Assembly: GCA_024103425.1 (NCBI GenBank)
Contig: JAGFIS010000020.1
Coordinates: forward strand, 1 to 50,617
Direction of reading: 5' to 3'
From: Chitinophagaceae bacterium
Lineage (GTDB): Bacteria > Bacteroidota > Bacteroidia > Chitinophagales > Chitinophagaceae
Length of the DNA stretch: 50,617 nucleotides
The notes beneath the pieces were generated by a model. It did no database searches and was not told the DNA's origin. It saw only the letters and a list, made by a program, of their open reading frames with translations. The position numbers and the translations under genes are program-made. Shown in pieces: positions 16,746-25,879 of this stretch; position 1 is the stretch's first letter; every line of letters begins with the position of its first letter.

Positions 16746-17843
16746 TCAGGAAGCTTTCACTTTTCCCGCCTTCTCTTCAATCGCTCCCAATAATTTCTTA
16801 AACGCAACATTGAATTTTTCAATGCCTTCTTCTTCCAGCTCCTCTGTTATTTTGTTCAGGTCAAAGCCATTGGCAGCCAGTTTCTCCAATCTTGCTTTCA
16901 CGAGATCGAGATCATCTTCGAGAGTTACTCTTGCTACCCCATGATCTCTGAACGCATCGATGGTCTTAACAGGGAGTGTATTGATCGTATTTTTCCCGAT
17001 GAGTGTCTCCACGTACTTCACATCGCTGTACGCCGGATTCTTGGTACCGGTGCTGGCCCACAGTACTTTCTGCTTTCTGGCACCTTTCTCTTCCAGCTTT
17101 CTGAAACGTTCGCTGAAGAATACTCCTTTGTAAATCTGGTAAGCTGTCTTCGCGCATGCAATAGCAACTTCTCCTTCAAGATCATGCAGGCCTTTTTCTT
17201 TCAATTGAGGATCTAACAATACATCGATTCTACTCAGGAAGAAACTGGCTACTGATTTAATCTGATCGATAGGTTCTCCTTTTGCCACACGGTCTTCAAG
17301 TCCGCTAACATAAGCATTTGTTACAGCCCTGTATTGATCCAGCCCAAACAACAGGGTTACATTGACATTCACTCCGGCAGCAGTTGCCTGCCTGATAGCT
17401 TCAAGCCCTTCTTTCGTTCCCGGAATTTTAATCATCACATTGTCTCTGTTCACTTCACTCCAGAGTTGAAGCGCTTGCTTAACTGTTCCTTCTGTATCGT
17501 TGGCTAAGAACGGCGATACTTCCAGGCTCACAAATCCATCGTTTCCTCCGGCAGCGTCGTAAACAGGCTTCAGGATATCTGCGGCACGCTGAATATCTTT
17601 CACGGCAAAACCAAAAAAGATTTCTTCATCCGATTTACCGGATTCTGCCAGTTTCTTAATATCCTCATCGTAATCTGACCTACTGGCAACGGCGCTTTCA
17701 AAAATGCTCGGGTTGCTGGTGATACCTGCTATATCATCTTCTTTAATCCATTTTTCCAGCTGGCCGGAATCCATAATCTCTCTATCGAAAAAATCCAGCC
17801 AGATACTTTGCCCTAATTTGTGTAATTCATTTAAAGGATTCAT
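16746..17843 (-). CDS. tal: Transaldolase (long bacterial type)
   Basis: A 365-residue transaldolase that moves a dihydroxyacetone unit between sugar phosphates in the non-oxidative pentose phosphate pathway. SIWLDFFDREIM and DIAGITSNPSIFESAV open the barrel. FVSLEVSPFLANDT near residue 105 and NVMIKIPGTKEGLEAIR near 135 follow, the latter with the Schiff-base Lys. VLWASTGTKNPAYSDVKYVE near 265 binds phosphate. The length fits the subfamily of about 370 residues common in actinobacteria and Bacteroidota. Transketolase is in the same minus-strand gene string, about 4 kb upstream. Confidence 0.95.
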   Translation of the reverse strand: MNPLNELHKLGQSIWLDFFDREIMDSGQLEKWIKEDDIAGITSNPSIFESAVASRSDYDEDIKKLAESGKSDEEIFFGFAVKDIQRAADILKPVYDAAGGNDGFVSLEVSPFLANDTEGTVKQALQLWSEVNRDNVMIKIPGTKEGLEAIRQATAAGVNVNVTLLFGLDQYRAVTNAYVSGLEDRVAKGEPIDQIKSVASFFLSRIDVLLDPQLKEKGLHDLEGEVAIACAKTAYQIYKGVFFSERFRKLEEKGARKQKVLWASTGTKNPAYSDVKYVETLIGKNTINTLPVKTIDAFRDHGVARVTLEDDLDLVKARLEKLAANGFDLNKITEELEEEGIEKFNVAFKKLLGAIEEKAGKVKAS

Positions 17844-17866
17844 TTCCTGTGTCTATTTTAAATTTC

Positions 17867-18214
17867 CTATTTTGAAGAACTCTCCACTTTCTCCATTTCA
17901 TCCATTGCAATAATTGAGTGCGAATATCCTGCTCCTGCTCTCATTTCTGCAGCTACCCATACTGCTTCCATAATTTCCTGCTTTGTGGCTCCTTTTCTCA
18001 TGGCGATACGGGTATGTGCACGTATGCAGTACGGGCACTGCGTTACGTGCGCTACTGCTACTGCTATGAGCTGCTTTGTCTTTTCATCCAAAGCTCCTTC
18101 CTGATATACTGATCTGGAAAATTGCCTCCATGTGTCAATAATGCCGGGAGCCAACTCCGCTCTCTTCTTTGAATTCTCAACATCTGCCAACGGATACAAT
18201 GAATCGTGGTCCAT
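17867..18214 (-). CDS. AhpD-like carboxymuconolactone decarboxylase family protein
   Basis: A 115-residue CMD-domain protein. The ATG at 18214 (MDHDSLYPLADVENSKK) was chosen because the open frame further upstream runs into the acnA coding end and looks non-native. The motif QCPYCIRAHTRIAMRKGAT (about residues 62-80) is the CxxC..H redox site of AhpD-like proteins, followed by the helix EIMEAVWVAAEMRAG. Such proteins often act as peroxide-related disulfide reductases or unspecific oxidoreductases. It lies 31 bases after acnA and 23 bases before tal, so cotranscription with both is likely. Confidence 0.88.
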   Translation of the reverse strand: MDHDSLYPLADVENSKKRAELAPGIIDTWRQFSRSVYQEGALDEKTKQLIAVAVAHVTQCPYCIRAHTRIAMRKGATKQEIMEAVWVAAEMRAGAGYSHSIIAMDEMEKVESSSK

Positions 18215-18245
18215 AATATTATTTTTTTTAATTCTATACCCCCTC

Positions 18246-21026
18246 TTACTTGCCTTCCTTAAGGAACTGGCGAAGTACATACTGCAGAATACCTCCGTGC
18301 TGGTAGTAAGCAACTTCAATATCGCTGTCCACTCTTGCTATCACGTCAAATTTCACTTCGCTACCATCTTCTCTCTTAGCAGTTACGTGTACCTTCTTCA
18401 GAGGTGTCAGTCCGTCACTCAGTCCGCTGATAGTAAACACTTCCTTACCGGTCAGGTTATACGTAGCAGCATTTTCTCCGTCTTTGAACTGCAGTGGCAG
18501 AACCCCCATTCCTACCAGGTTGCTGCGGTGAATTCTTTCATAACTCTCGGCGATTACCGCTTTAATTCCAAGCAGGATAGTTCCTTTCGCTGCCCAGTCT
18601 CTGGACGATCCGCTGCCGTACTCTTTACCTGCCAGCACTATCAACGGAGTCTTATCTTCTTTATACTTGGTACTTGCATCAAAAACAGTCATCTCTTCAC
18701 CTGTCGGCAGATACGTAGTGAAGCCTCCTTCTTTGGTAGCAATCTTATTCTTAATCCTCACGTTGGCAAATGTTCCACGCACCATCACCTCGTCGTTACC
18801 ACGGCGCGAACCGTAAGAGTTAAATGCAGGTCGCTCAACCCCTCGACTGATCAGGTATTTACCGGCTGCTGATTTCTCATTGAACTGTCCTGCCGGAGAG
18901 ATGTGATCGGTAGTAACACTGTCTCCGAGGAATAACAATGTTCTTGCATCGTCGATATCTTTGATATCTTCAGGCTCATCGGAGATGTTGTAGAAGAATG
19001 GTACTTCTTTAATGTAGGTTGACTTCTCATCCCAATCGTACAGTTTACCTGTAGGAGCTTCCAGTTTCTGCCAGATTTCGTTACCGTCGAAGATAGTGCT
19101 GTACTCTCTTTTGAAATCTTCGGGAGTAACCACCTTATCCATTACTTCGATAATTTCATCATCAGACGGCCAGATATCTTTCAGGTACACCGGCTGTTGG
19201 TTTTTGTCGTATGCCAGCGGCTCGTTAGTCAGATCTACATCCACACGGCCTGCAATAGCAAATGCAACTACTAACATCGGCGACATCAGGAAGTTCATCT
19301 TCACCTGCGGGTGGATTCTCGCTTCAAAGTTTCTGTTACCGGAAAGAACTGATACCAGCACTACATCGTAGTCGTCAGCTGCCTTAGCCATGAATCCGGG
19401 CAGCGGACCGGAGTTACCGATACAAGAAGTACAACCGTATCCCACAAGGTGGAAATCCAGTGCTTCGAGGTCAGACAGTAAATCTGCTTTTCTTAAATAG
19501 TCTGTAACCACTTTAGAGCCCGGAGCCAAGCTGGTTTTAACCCATGGTTTAACATCTATTCCTTTCTCGCGTGCTTTGCGTGCCACGAGTCCGGCACCGA
19601 TCATTACAAACGGGTTACTTGTATTGGTACAAGAAGTAATCGCGGCAATGGCAATTGCACCATCACTGACCTCAAACTTCTCATGACCTTTATTAATCCA
19701 TACTTTCTTATATCCATCTTTGCCCTTCACTTCCATCTTTACATGTTCTGCAGGTTCAGGTACTGTATCTACCGGCTGGCTTCCTCCTTCGGCCATCCAT
19801 CCTGACATTTGCTTAGGTGAAGGATCGCATTCACGACCATACACTTCAGACATCAGACTAAGGAATTTCCCCTTAAAGTCTTCCAGCAAAATTTTATCCT
19901 GCGGACGTTTAGGTCCGGCAACCGATGGCTTAATTGTAGCGAGATCCAGCTCCACAACATCTGTATATGTGATCTTCTCCTCTCCTGTACGCCACAGCAT
20001 ATTTGCCTGGCAGTAATCTTTCACCAATTGAATTTGTTCCTCGCTCCTGTTGCTTTTGCGCATATATTCAAGCGTCTTATCATCAATCGGAAAATAAGTG
20101 ATTGTACAACCGAATTCAGGCGACATGTTTCCGATAGTAGCCCTATCAGGAACAGTCAGGTGTTGTAACCCTTCTCCGAATACCTCTACAAATTTTCCTA
20201 CTACTCCATATTTTCTCAATGTTTCAGCAATCGTCAACACTAAGTCAGTTGCAGTAGTCCCGAATGGCAATCTTCCTTTCAGTTTCAAACCAATTACTTC
20301 AGGCATGATAAAATATAACGGCTGACCAAGGATGGCTGCCTCGGCTTCAATACCACCGACACCCCATGCAACCACGCCAATACCGTTAACCATTGGCGTA
20401 TGGCTGTCGGTACCAACCAGTGAGTCGGGGAAAACTTCACCATTTCTAGCAATAACACCTTTACTCAGGTATTCAAGGTTTACCTGGTGACAAATACCCA
20501 TGCCCGGAGGTACTACGCTGAAATTATTAAAGGATTTTTGTGCCCACTTCAGGAAAGAGTAACGCTCCCTGTTGCGCACATACTCTTCTTCAATATTTTT
20601 TTCAAGTGCATAATTGGTTCCGAAGAAATCTACCTGTACCGAGTGATCAATCACCAGATCTACAGGAATCAGCGGATTGATATCCTCAGGATTCTTTCCT
20701 TTTCTTGCCAGTTCTGCGCGCAAGCTCGCAATATCTACGACTGCGGGAACTCCCGTAAAGTCCTGCATCAGTACACGTGCAGGTTTAAAAGGTATGTCTT
20801 TGTCAGATCCTTTCGGACTCCAGTTGAGCAGCGTTTTCACGTTATCTTCGGTTACTGCAAAGCCGTCGTAGCTACGCAATACATTCTCCAGGAGAATACG
20901 GATAGAGAACGGCAGCTTTGAAATATTATGCCCTTGCTTCTCTAATTCTGCCAGGCTGTAATAGGTAAGACTTTTCCCGTCGGAGGTACTCAGTTCTTTT
21001 TTGATGTTAAAAAGGTCTTTTGCCAT
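18246..21026 (-). CDS. acnA: Aconitate hydratase A
   Basis: A 926-residue aconitase of the AcnA/IRP1 type, converting citrate to isocitrate through cis-aconitate in the TCA cycle. The [4Fe-4S] ligand cysteines are in AAITSCTNTSNPFVM (near residue 465) and GYGCTSCIGNSGPL (near 530). GTDSHTPMVNGIG near 207 and the C-terminal swivel-domain loop GKEYGSGSSRDWAAKG near 800 are typical. The N terminus (FNIKKELSTSDGKSLTYYSL) and length are normal. A consensus promoter element at 21144-21151 predicts a leader of about 110 bases. Confidence 0.97.
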   Translation of the reverse strand: MAKDLFNIKKELSTSDGKSLTYYSLAELEKQGHNISKLPFSIRILLENVLRSYDGFAVTEDNVKTLLNWSPKGSDKDIPFKPARVLMQDFTGVPAVVDIASLRAELARKGKNPEDINPLIPVDLVIDHSVQVDFFGTNYALEKNIEEEYVRNRERYSFLKWAQKSFNNFSVVPPGMGICHQVNLEYLSKGVIARNGEVFPDSLVGTDSHTPMVNGIGVVAWGVGGIEAEAAILGQPLYFIMPEVIGLKLKGRLPFGTTATDLVLTIAETLRKYGVVGKFVEVFGEGLQHLTVPDRATIGNMSPEFGCTITYFPIDDKTLEYMRKSNRSEEQIQLVKDYCQANMLWRTGEEKITYTDVVELDLATIKPSVAGPKRPQDKILLEDFKGKFLSLMSEVYGRECDPSPKQMSGWMAEGGSQPVDTVPEPAEHVKMEVKGKDGYKKVWINKGHEKFEVSDGAIAIAAITSCTNTSNPFVMIGAGLVARKAREKGIDVKPWVKTSLAPGSKVVTDYLRKADLLSDLEALDFHLVGYGCTSCIGNSGPLPGFMAKAADDYDVVLVSVLSGNRNFEARIHPQVKMNFLMSPMLVVAFAIAGRVDVDLTNEPLAYDKNQQPVYLKDIWPSDDEIIEVMDKVVTPEDFKREYSTIFDGNEIWQKLEAPTGKLYDWDEKSTYIKEVPFFYNISDEPEDIKDIDDARTLLFLGDSVTTDHISPAGQFNEKSAAGKYLISRGVERPAFNSYGSRRGNDEVMVRGTFANVRIKNKIATKEGGFTTYLPTGEEMTVFDASTKYKEDKTPLIVLAGKEYGSGSSRDWAAKGTILLGIKAVIAESYERIHRSNLVGMGVLPLQFKDGENAATYNLTGKEVFTISGLSDGLTPLKKVHVTAKREDGSEVKFDVIARVDSDIEVAYYQHGGILQYVLRQFLKEGK

Positions 21027-21143
21027 CTTTTAATCTTATTTCTGTCTGGTTATAAAAATTAGGTTTTGAATTCGTGTTTTATTTTAACATTTCAGCGAAG
21101 TGAGCTCTGTGCCTGATAGCTTAATTGGTTACCGGCTGGACAG

Positions 21144-21151
21144 CAAAGGTA
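21144..21151 (-). promoter_or_regulatory. Probable promoter -7 element of acnA
   Basis: On the minus strand this reads TACCTTTG, an exact TAnnTTTG match, placed just after the stop of the universal stress gene. The acnA ATG is 117 bases downstream, a long leader for this genome. I see no clear -33 TTTG. Confidence 0.5.
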
Positions 21152-21155
21152 ACCC

Positions 21156-21623
21156 TTAACTATTTCTTATCGGAATAATAAAAACCGGCACCTCAGATTT
21201 CTGTAAAACTTTATTAGCTACGCTACCCATCAGAATCTTTTCTATACCCTTACGGCCGTGGCTTCCTAACACAATAACATCTGCATTCTTCTCTTTAGCC
21301 ACTCTAAGAATTTCATCTCCAAAATTCCCCTCTCCGATTTCTTTTTTTGTATTTTGAAAGTTCATTTTCTCAATAAACTTTTCCAGAAAGAGTCCGGCTG
21401 CCTGACGAATCTCGTCTGAAGTGCCCGATTGTATAACATCCATAGTACTGTAACTGTCAAACCCAACGATTGGCGAATAATTCAGCGAGCTGTAGTAAGT
21501 AGCTTCCGTAATTACGTGGAGCAGTGTCACTGCTGCCCCCATGGCGTCCGCCAGTTCTTTACCTTTCTCTGCCACCGTCATTGCCGACGGACCATAATCA
21601 AGCGCAATTAAAATATTCTTCAT
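21156..21623 (-). CDS. Universal stress protein (UspA family)
   Basis: A 155-residue single-domain Usp. The ATG at 21623 (MKNILIALDYGPSAMTVAEK) was chosen because it gives the family's standard first strand (kkILvalDyS..a); the 31 codons upstream look like leader. The ATP-binding motif G-x2-G-x9-GS is present near the C terminus: VIVLGSHGRKGIEKILMGSVANKV. A middle segment (FLEKFIEKMNFQNTKKEIGE) is the usual helix before strand 4. Usp proteins bind ATP and help survival under stress; the precise target is unknown. It lies between tkt and acnA on the same strand. Confidence 0.92.
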   Translation of the reverse strand: MKNILIALDYGPSAMTVAEKGKELADAMGAAVTLLHVITEATYYSSLNYSPIVGFDSYSTMDVIQSGTSDEIRQAAGLFLEKFIEKMNFQNTKKEIGEGNFGDEILRVAKEKNADVIVLGSHGRKGIEKILMGSVANKVLQKSEVPVFIIPIRNS

Positions 21624-21721
21624 AACAAATCTGTGTTTTTCCGGATTATCGGCTGTTCCACACTTTACCGCCGGTTGTACAAAACCGGCTTCCTCCAAAA
21701 GCTTCGATTGTACCACTACAA

Positions 21722-23722
21722 TTACTTCGCCAAAATTTCTTTAGCTCTGGCAACGACATTCTCAACCGTAAACCCGTATTCCTGCATTAATTGTCCGGCA
21801 GGAGCAGATTCTCCGAATCTATCGATACCAAGCACGCCACCGTCATCTGTAGTGTATTGACACCAGCCCATCGGCGATCCGGCTTCAATCGCAAGGCGTT
21901 TTCTGACAGTCTTCGGGAGTACAGATTCCTTGTAAGCACTATCCTGTGCGTCAAACAATTCCCAGCTAGGGAAGCTTACCACTCTGGCTTTAATATTTTC
22001 TTCTGCCAGTTTCTTCTGAGCACCAAGAGCTAACTGCACTTCGCTACCACTCGCCATTAATATGATATCGGGTGTCCCCTCAGAATCTCTGAGTATATAT
22101 GCACCTTTGGAAACTCCTGCAGCAGCACCCAATCCTGATCTGTCGAATACCGGTAGATTTTGTCTGCTCAGCACTAGACTCACAGGCCCATCCTTGTGCA
22201 ACAAGGCTGCTTTCCAGGCTTCAGAAACTTCGTTGGCATCAGCGGGGCGTATAACTGTGAAATTATGTACAGACCTCAACCCTACAAGTTGTTCTATCGG
22301 TTGGTGGGTTGTACCGTCCTCGCCCAGCCCTATACTGTCGTGCGTATAAACCAGGATCGGCTTAATCTTCATAATAGCAGCCAGTCTCAGCGGCGGCCTC
22401 ATATAATCAGAAAAGATCAGGAAGGTAGCACCGTAAGGCACGATCCCTTTGGTAAGCGCCATACCATTGAGTACAGCACCCATGGCATGCTCGCGGATAC
22501 CAAAGTGGAAGTTCCTTCCTCCATGGTTATCACTGCTGAAAGAATCATAATTTTTCAGGAAAGTATCGGTTGATGGCGCCAGGTCAGCTGAACCACCCAC
22601 CAGCATTGGCAGGGAGTCTGCAATGGCGTTGAGCACCATCCCCGAGGCTTTACGTGTTGCCATGCCCTTTTCATCAGCAGGAAATGTCGGTAATTTCTCT
22701 TCCCATCCTTCAGGAAGTTTACCGGCAGAGAGCATTTCAAATTCTGCAGCCTCTTTGGGATATTCAGCTTTGTATTTATTATACAACTCGTTCCACTCTT
22801 CTTCTTTTCTCGTTCCTATTCTTCCTTTTTCCCTATAGTAATTCAGCACTTCATCAGAAACCACAAAACTTTGTTCGGGATCAAAGCCAAAATTCTTTTT
22901 CACCAGTTTCACCTCTTCAACGCCCAATGGTGCGCCGTGTGCAGAAGCTGAACCTGCTTTGTTTGGACTACCGTATCCAATCTGCGAGCGAACTCTGATG
23001 AGAGAAGGCTTAGTGGTTTCTTTTCTTGCTTTGTCAATGGCTACTGAGAGAGCATCGATATCATTGGCATCTTCCACTGACTGCACATGCCATCCGTATC
23101 CGCGGAAACGCTCTTCCACATTTTCGTGGAATGCCAGAGAGGTGGATCCTTCTATCGTAATCTTGTTATCATCATAGAGGTAGATGATCTGCCCCAACTT
23201 AAGCGTACCGGCCAGTGAAGCTGCCTCAGAAGCAATACCTTCCATCAGGTCACCATCACTAACGATCGCATATATCTTATAATTAAACAAATCATAACCC
23301 GGACGGTTATACCTTTGAGCCAACAACTGCTGACCGATGGCCATTCCTACACCATTGGCAAACCCCTGTCCCAGCGGACCGGTAGTAACTTCAATTCCCG
23401 AAAGCAGCCCGTACTCAGGATGCCCGGCAGTTTTACTGTGTAACTGGCGGAAATTTTTAATGTCATTAAGTGTAAGATCATATCCTGTCAGAAACAGATA
23501 AGAGTATTGCAACATGCATGCATGTCCGCAAGAGAGGATAAACCTGTCACGATTAGGCCATTCAGGATTTCTCGGGTTATAATTCATTTCATGTGCCCAA
23601 AGTACGTGGCCGATCGGCGCAAGTGCCATAGGCGTACCGGGGTGACCTGAATTGGCTTTCTGTACTGCGTCTGCAGCTAATACTCTGACTGTGTTGATTC
23701 CGGATTGTTCGATTGGTTCCAT
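21722..23722 (-). CDS. tkt: Transketolase
   Basis: A 666-residue full-length transketolase (thiamine diphosphate enzyme of the pentose phosphate pathway). ANSGHPGTPMALAPI (near residue 22) opens the pyrophosphate domain. IYAIVSDGDLMEGIASEAAS near 148 is the ThDP GDG motif, and FHFGIREHAMGAVLNGMAL near 405 carries the catalytic Glu. YTHDSIGLGEDGTTHQPIEQ near 460 and a C-terminal domain with PSWELFDAQ and the IEAGSPMGW segment complete it. No internal gap or truncation. The ATG at 23722 fits the family start. Confidence 0.97.
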   Translation of the reverse strand: MEPIEQSGINTVRVLAADAVQKANSGHPGTPMALAPIGHVLWAHEMNYNPRNPEWPNRDRFILSCGHACMLQYSYLFLTGYDLTLNDIKNFRQLHSKTAGHPEYGLLSGIEVTTGPLGQGFANGVGMAIGQQLLAQRYNRPGYDLFNYKIYAIVSDGDLMEGIASEAASLAGTLKLGQIIYLYDDNKITIEGSTSLAFHENVEERFRGYGWHVQSVEDANDIDALSVAIDKARKETTKPSLIRVRSQIGYGSPNKAGSASAHGAPLGVEEVKLVKKNFGFDPEQSFVVSDEVLNYYREKGRIGTRKEEEWNELYNKYKAEYPKEAAEFEMLSAGKLPEGWEEKLPTFPADEKGMATRKASGMVLNAIADSLPMLVGGSADLAPSTDTFLKNYDSFSSDNHGGRNFHFGIREHAMGAVLNGMALTKGIVPYGATFLIFSDYMRPPLRLAAIMKIKPILVYTHDSIGLGEDGTTHQPIEQLVGLRSVHNFTVIRPADANEVSEAWKAALLHKDGPVSLVLSRQNLPVFDRSGLGAAAGVSKGAYILRDSEGTPDIILMASGSEVQLALGAQKKLAEENIKARVVSFPSWELFDAQDSAYKESVLPKTVRKRLAIEAGSPMGWCQYTTDDGGVLGIDRFGESAPAGQLMQEYGFTVENVVARAKEILAK

Positions 23723-24016
23723 AATATATTTAGCTTACTTTAATTTTTTTGAGCTTTCGTGCTTCAAAGTTTATGCCGTAAAAAAGTGTGATTCCGCCAA
23801 AAGTAAATGATAAAAGCATTAAAAATTGATGGAATACAGTTTAAAAATGAATTGTGGAAAGTTGGTAGATTTCTTGTTAAAAAAAGAAGGCTTTTATATT
23901 TCTGTAACCCCTAAAACAAGCATAAAACACAGGGATCCGGGCAGAGAGTATGTCATTGCCGGATGAATTTTTCTCTATCACAGAGAACTATTATCTTGAA
24001 CTTCTCGCGGTAAATA

Positions 24017-24703
24017 ATGAAGGAATTAATAAAACGAATCAAATTGGTAAGAACAGCAATAATATTATCCGGATTTTTAATTCTTATCAGTTCCTGCCAT
24101 GCCCAAAACTCTAAGAATATGGACGATCGCCAAATAGTTAAACTCACTAAAGATGGAAAAGTAAAAGAAGTTGAGTCATTACTCAAAGAAGGAGCAAACG
24201 TGAACGCGACAGATAATCACAACCGGCCACTTCTACTTCTTGCATGCATAAATAACGATGCAGCAATGGTAAAAATGTTAGTTGAGAACAATGCCGATGT
24301 CAATCAGCAAGGTGATGATATGGATAGCCCATTTCTCTACACAGGGGCGGCGGGGCAAACAGAATTTTTAAAACTATTCCTGAAACACGGTGCCCGTTTT
24401 GATGTATTCAACCGCTATTACGGCAGTGCACTCATCCCCGCCTGTGAGAGAGGGCACGTAGAGACCGTGAGATTACTCGCTAATGTCGAAGGCTACCCAA
24501 TCGACCATGTAAACAGATTAGGTTGGACCGCCTTGATGGAAGCCGTCATCCTTGGAGATGGCAGCAAGAAATATCAAGAGGTGGTAAAAATTCTCAAAGA
24601 TGCAGGAGCTAAGTTGGATATTCCCGACAAGGACGGTATCACACCGCTGCAACACGCCAGAGCCAGAGGGTATCGTGAGATTGTGAAGTTGCTGGAGCAG
24701 TAA
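24017..24703 (+). CDS. Ankyrin-repeat lipoprotein
   Basis: A 228-residue protein with a lipoprotein signal: a basic start, the hydrophobic run IILSGFLILISS and a lipobox ending at Cys28 (LISSC). The mature part begins with about 15 polar residues and then has about six ankyrin units. Examples are VESLLKEGANVNATDNHNRP, MVKMLVENNADVNQQGDD, FLKLFLKHGARFDVF and VKILKDAGAKLDIPDKDGIT. It is likely anchored to a membrane and binds another protein through the ankyrin surface. It is monocistronic and runs towards the Rrf2 gene; no effector or toxin partner is nearby. Confidence 0.85.
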   Translation: MKELIKRIKLVRTAIILSGFLILISSCHAQNSKNMDDRQIVKLTKDGKVKEVESLLKEGANVNATDNHNRPLLLLACINNDAAMVKMLVENNADVNQQGDDMDSPFLYTGAAGQTEFLKLFLKHGARFDVFNRYYGSALIPACERGHVETVRLLANVEGYPIDHVNRLGWTALMEAVILGDGSKKYQEVVKILKDAGAKLDIPDKDGITPLQHARARGYREIVKLLEQ

Positions 24704-24737
24704 AATTCCTCCGGTCTACCACCATTATTGTTTGAAA

Positions 24738-25166
24738 TCAAAGAAAGAATTTCTCAATATTGGTATCACCAGAAACATCGCCAATCGTAGTGGTCTCAAA
24801 AAGATGAATCAGTTCTTTCTTGATGTTTTCGTACTTGTGGTGCATTGCACAGGGACGTTCTGAAGAGCACTTAGGAAGGCCCAATACACAACCCGTCAGC
24901 ACTTTCATTTCATCCATGGCCTCAAGAACTGTACTAACAGGCTGCTCGCCTGCATCGTCAGCCATGAAGAAACCACCGCCCGGCCCGCGCTCAGAACGTA
25001 TCACTCTTCCATCTTTCGTGAGCACCTGCAACACCTTGGCTGTAAAATGCCTGGGGGATCCGATAGCACCTGCAATTTCATCAATGGAAATACGTCTTCC
25101 GTCGCCACTTGCCTGTGCAATATAAAAAGTGGCTCTCAGTGCATATTCTGTTGTCTTAGAAAACAT
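24738..25166 (-). CDS. Rrf2-family transcriptional regulator with Fe-S-type cysteines
   Basis: A 142-residue Rrf2 winged-helix regulator. MFSKTTEYALRATFYIAQAS and the recognition helix region (SPRHFTAKVLQVLTKDGRVI, then RSERGPGGGFFM) are typical. Three cysteines in CVLGLPKCSSERPCAMH (about residues 92-108) are spaced as in the [2Fe-2S] sensors IscR and NsrR, so it probably binds a cluster and senses iron-sulfur status, NO or redox state. No isc/suf genes are next to it, which makes NsrR-like or other redox sensing possible. It is the third gene of the rpoN / PAP2-like / Rrf2 string, 25 bases after its neighbour. Confidence 0.9.
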   Translation of the reverse strand: MFSKTTEYALRATFYIAQASGDGRRISIDEIAGAIGSPRHFTAKVLQVLTKDGRVIRSERGPGGGFFMADDAGEQPVSTVLEAMDEMKVLTGCVLGLPKCSSERPCAMHHKYENIKKELIHLFETTTIGDVSGDTNIEKFFL

Positions 25167-25191
25167 CGGTTCCTCTCTTTAAGGTGTATTC

Positions 25192-25875
25192 TTATAAAAT
25201 ATAAATCCATGCTGCGCATAACATACAGATAAGCCCGACCAAAAAGCCACTACCAATTTCAAATAAGTTATGATCGCTTAAAATCAATCTGGAGGTGAGC
25301 ACAATTCCCGAAAGCAGGATCAGGACCATCAATGGCAGAAAAGTGTCCGACACATTACCAAGGAAAATGAAAGCGAGAAGTAAGCCGCAAAAAGTACCCA
25401 TGGCTATAGCGTGCATACTGATCTTAAAGAAAGCATTGCACAGCAGTCCGGCCGAAGATGCAATAAAAATACCCAAAATGAATGCGGTCGTACTGCCGGG
25501 TACCATTGGCTGATTGCGGAATACCAGATACATCCAGAAATAGAAAATATTCGTTGCTACGTAGGGAATGATGCGCTCCTTCCGCGTGCGCAAGAAAATT
25601 GACTTGATAAAGCCTGCACCTCTCAGCAATAAAACCGTGACAAACGGGAAGAAAACTGTATTCACCACTACCCTTGCCAGAATCAACCCCCTGTCGTGCA
25701 TGGATATTCCGGTATACGGACTCCTCTGTATATACATCATATAGGCTACAGCAATAACAGGAATAAAAAGCGGGTGAAGTATAACGCTGAATATCATAGC
25801 CACAATCCGCAGTATTAACGGGTGTGAGGGCATCACCCCACTCTTTGTTTCAACGGTTGTTTGTTGCGGTGTCAA
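25192..25875 (-). CDS. PAP2-like integral membrane protein
   Basis: A 227-residue protein with about six membrane helices. It carries what look like diverged PAP2 phosphatase motifs: RKERIIPY near residue 98 (K-x-x-R-x-x-P form), KISMHAIAMG near 151 (in place of PSGH) and SRLILSDHNLFEIGSGFLVG near 195 (S-R-x5-H form). These suggest a lipid phosphatase or a relative, but the PSGH motif is clearly altered, so activity is uncertain. It starts 4 bases after the rpoN stop, so it is almost certainly cotranscribed with rpoN. Confidence 0.6.
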   Translation of the reverse strand: MTPQQTTVETKSGVMPSHPLILRIVAMIFSVILHPLFIPVIAVAYMMYIQRSPYTGISMHDRGLILARVVVNTVFFPFVTVLLLRGAGFIKSIFLRTRKERIIPYVATNIFYFWMYLVFRNQPMVPGSTTAFILGIFIASSAGLLCNAFFKISMHAIAMGTFCGLLLAFIFLGNVSDTFLPLMVLILLSGIVLTSRLILSDHNLFEIGSGFLVGLICMLCAAWIYIL

Positions 25876-25879
25876 TGTT

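Noticed and set aside
17867..18319. Longer AhpD-like protein from an ATG at 18319
   Set aside because: The extra 35 residues come from the acnA coding end and do not look like the family; the ATG at 18214 fits better.
18132..18872. 246-residue open frame on the plus strand
   Set aside because: It is antisense to acnA and the AhpD-like gene, has no domain-like pattern and is explained by their codon use.
20487..20921. 144-residue plus-strand open frame
   Set aside because: It lies wholly inside acnA in antisense and has no recognisable features.
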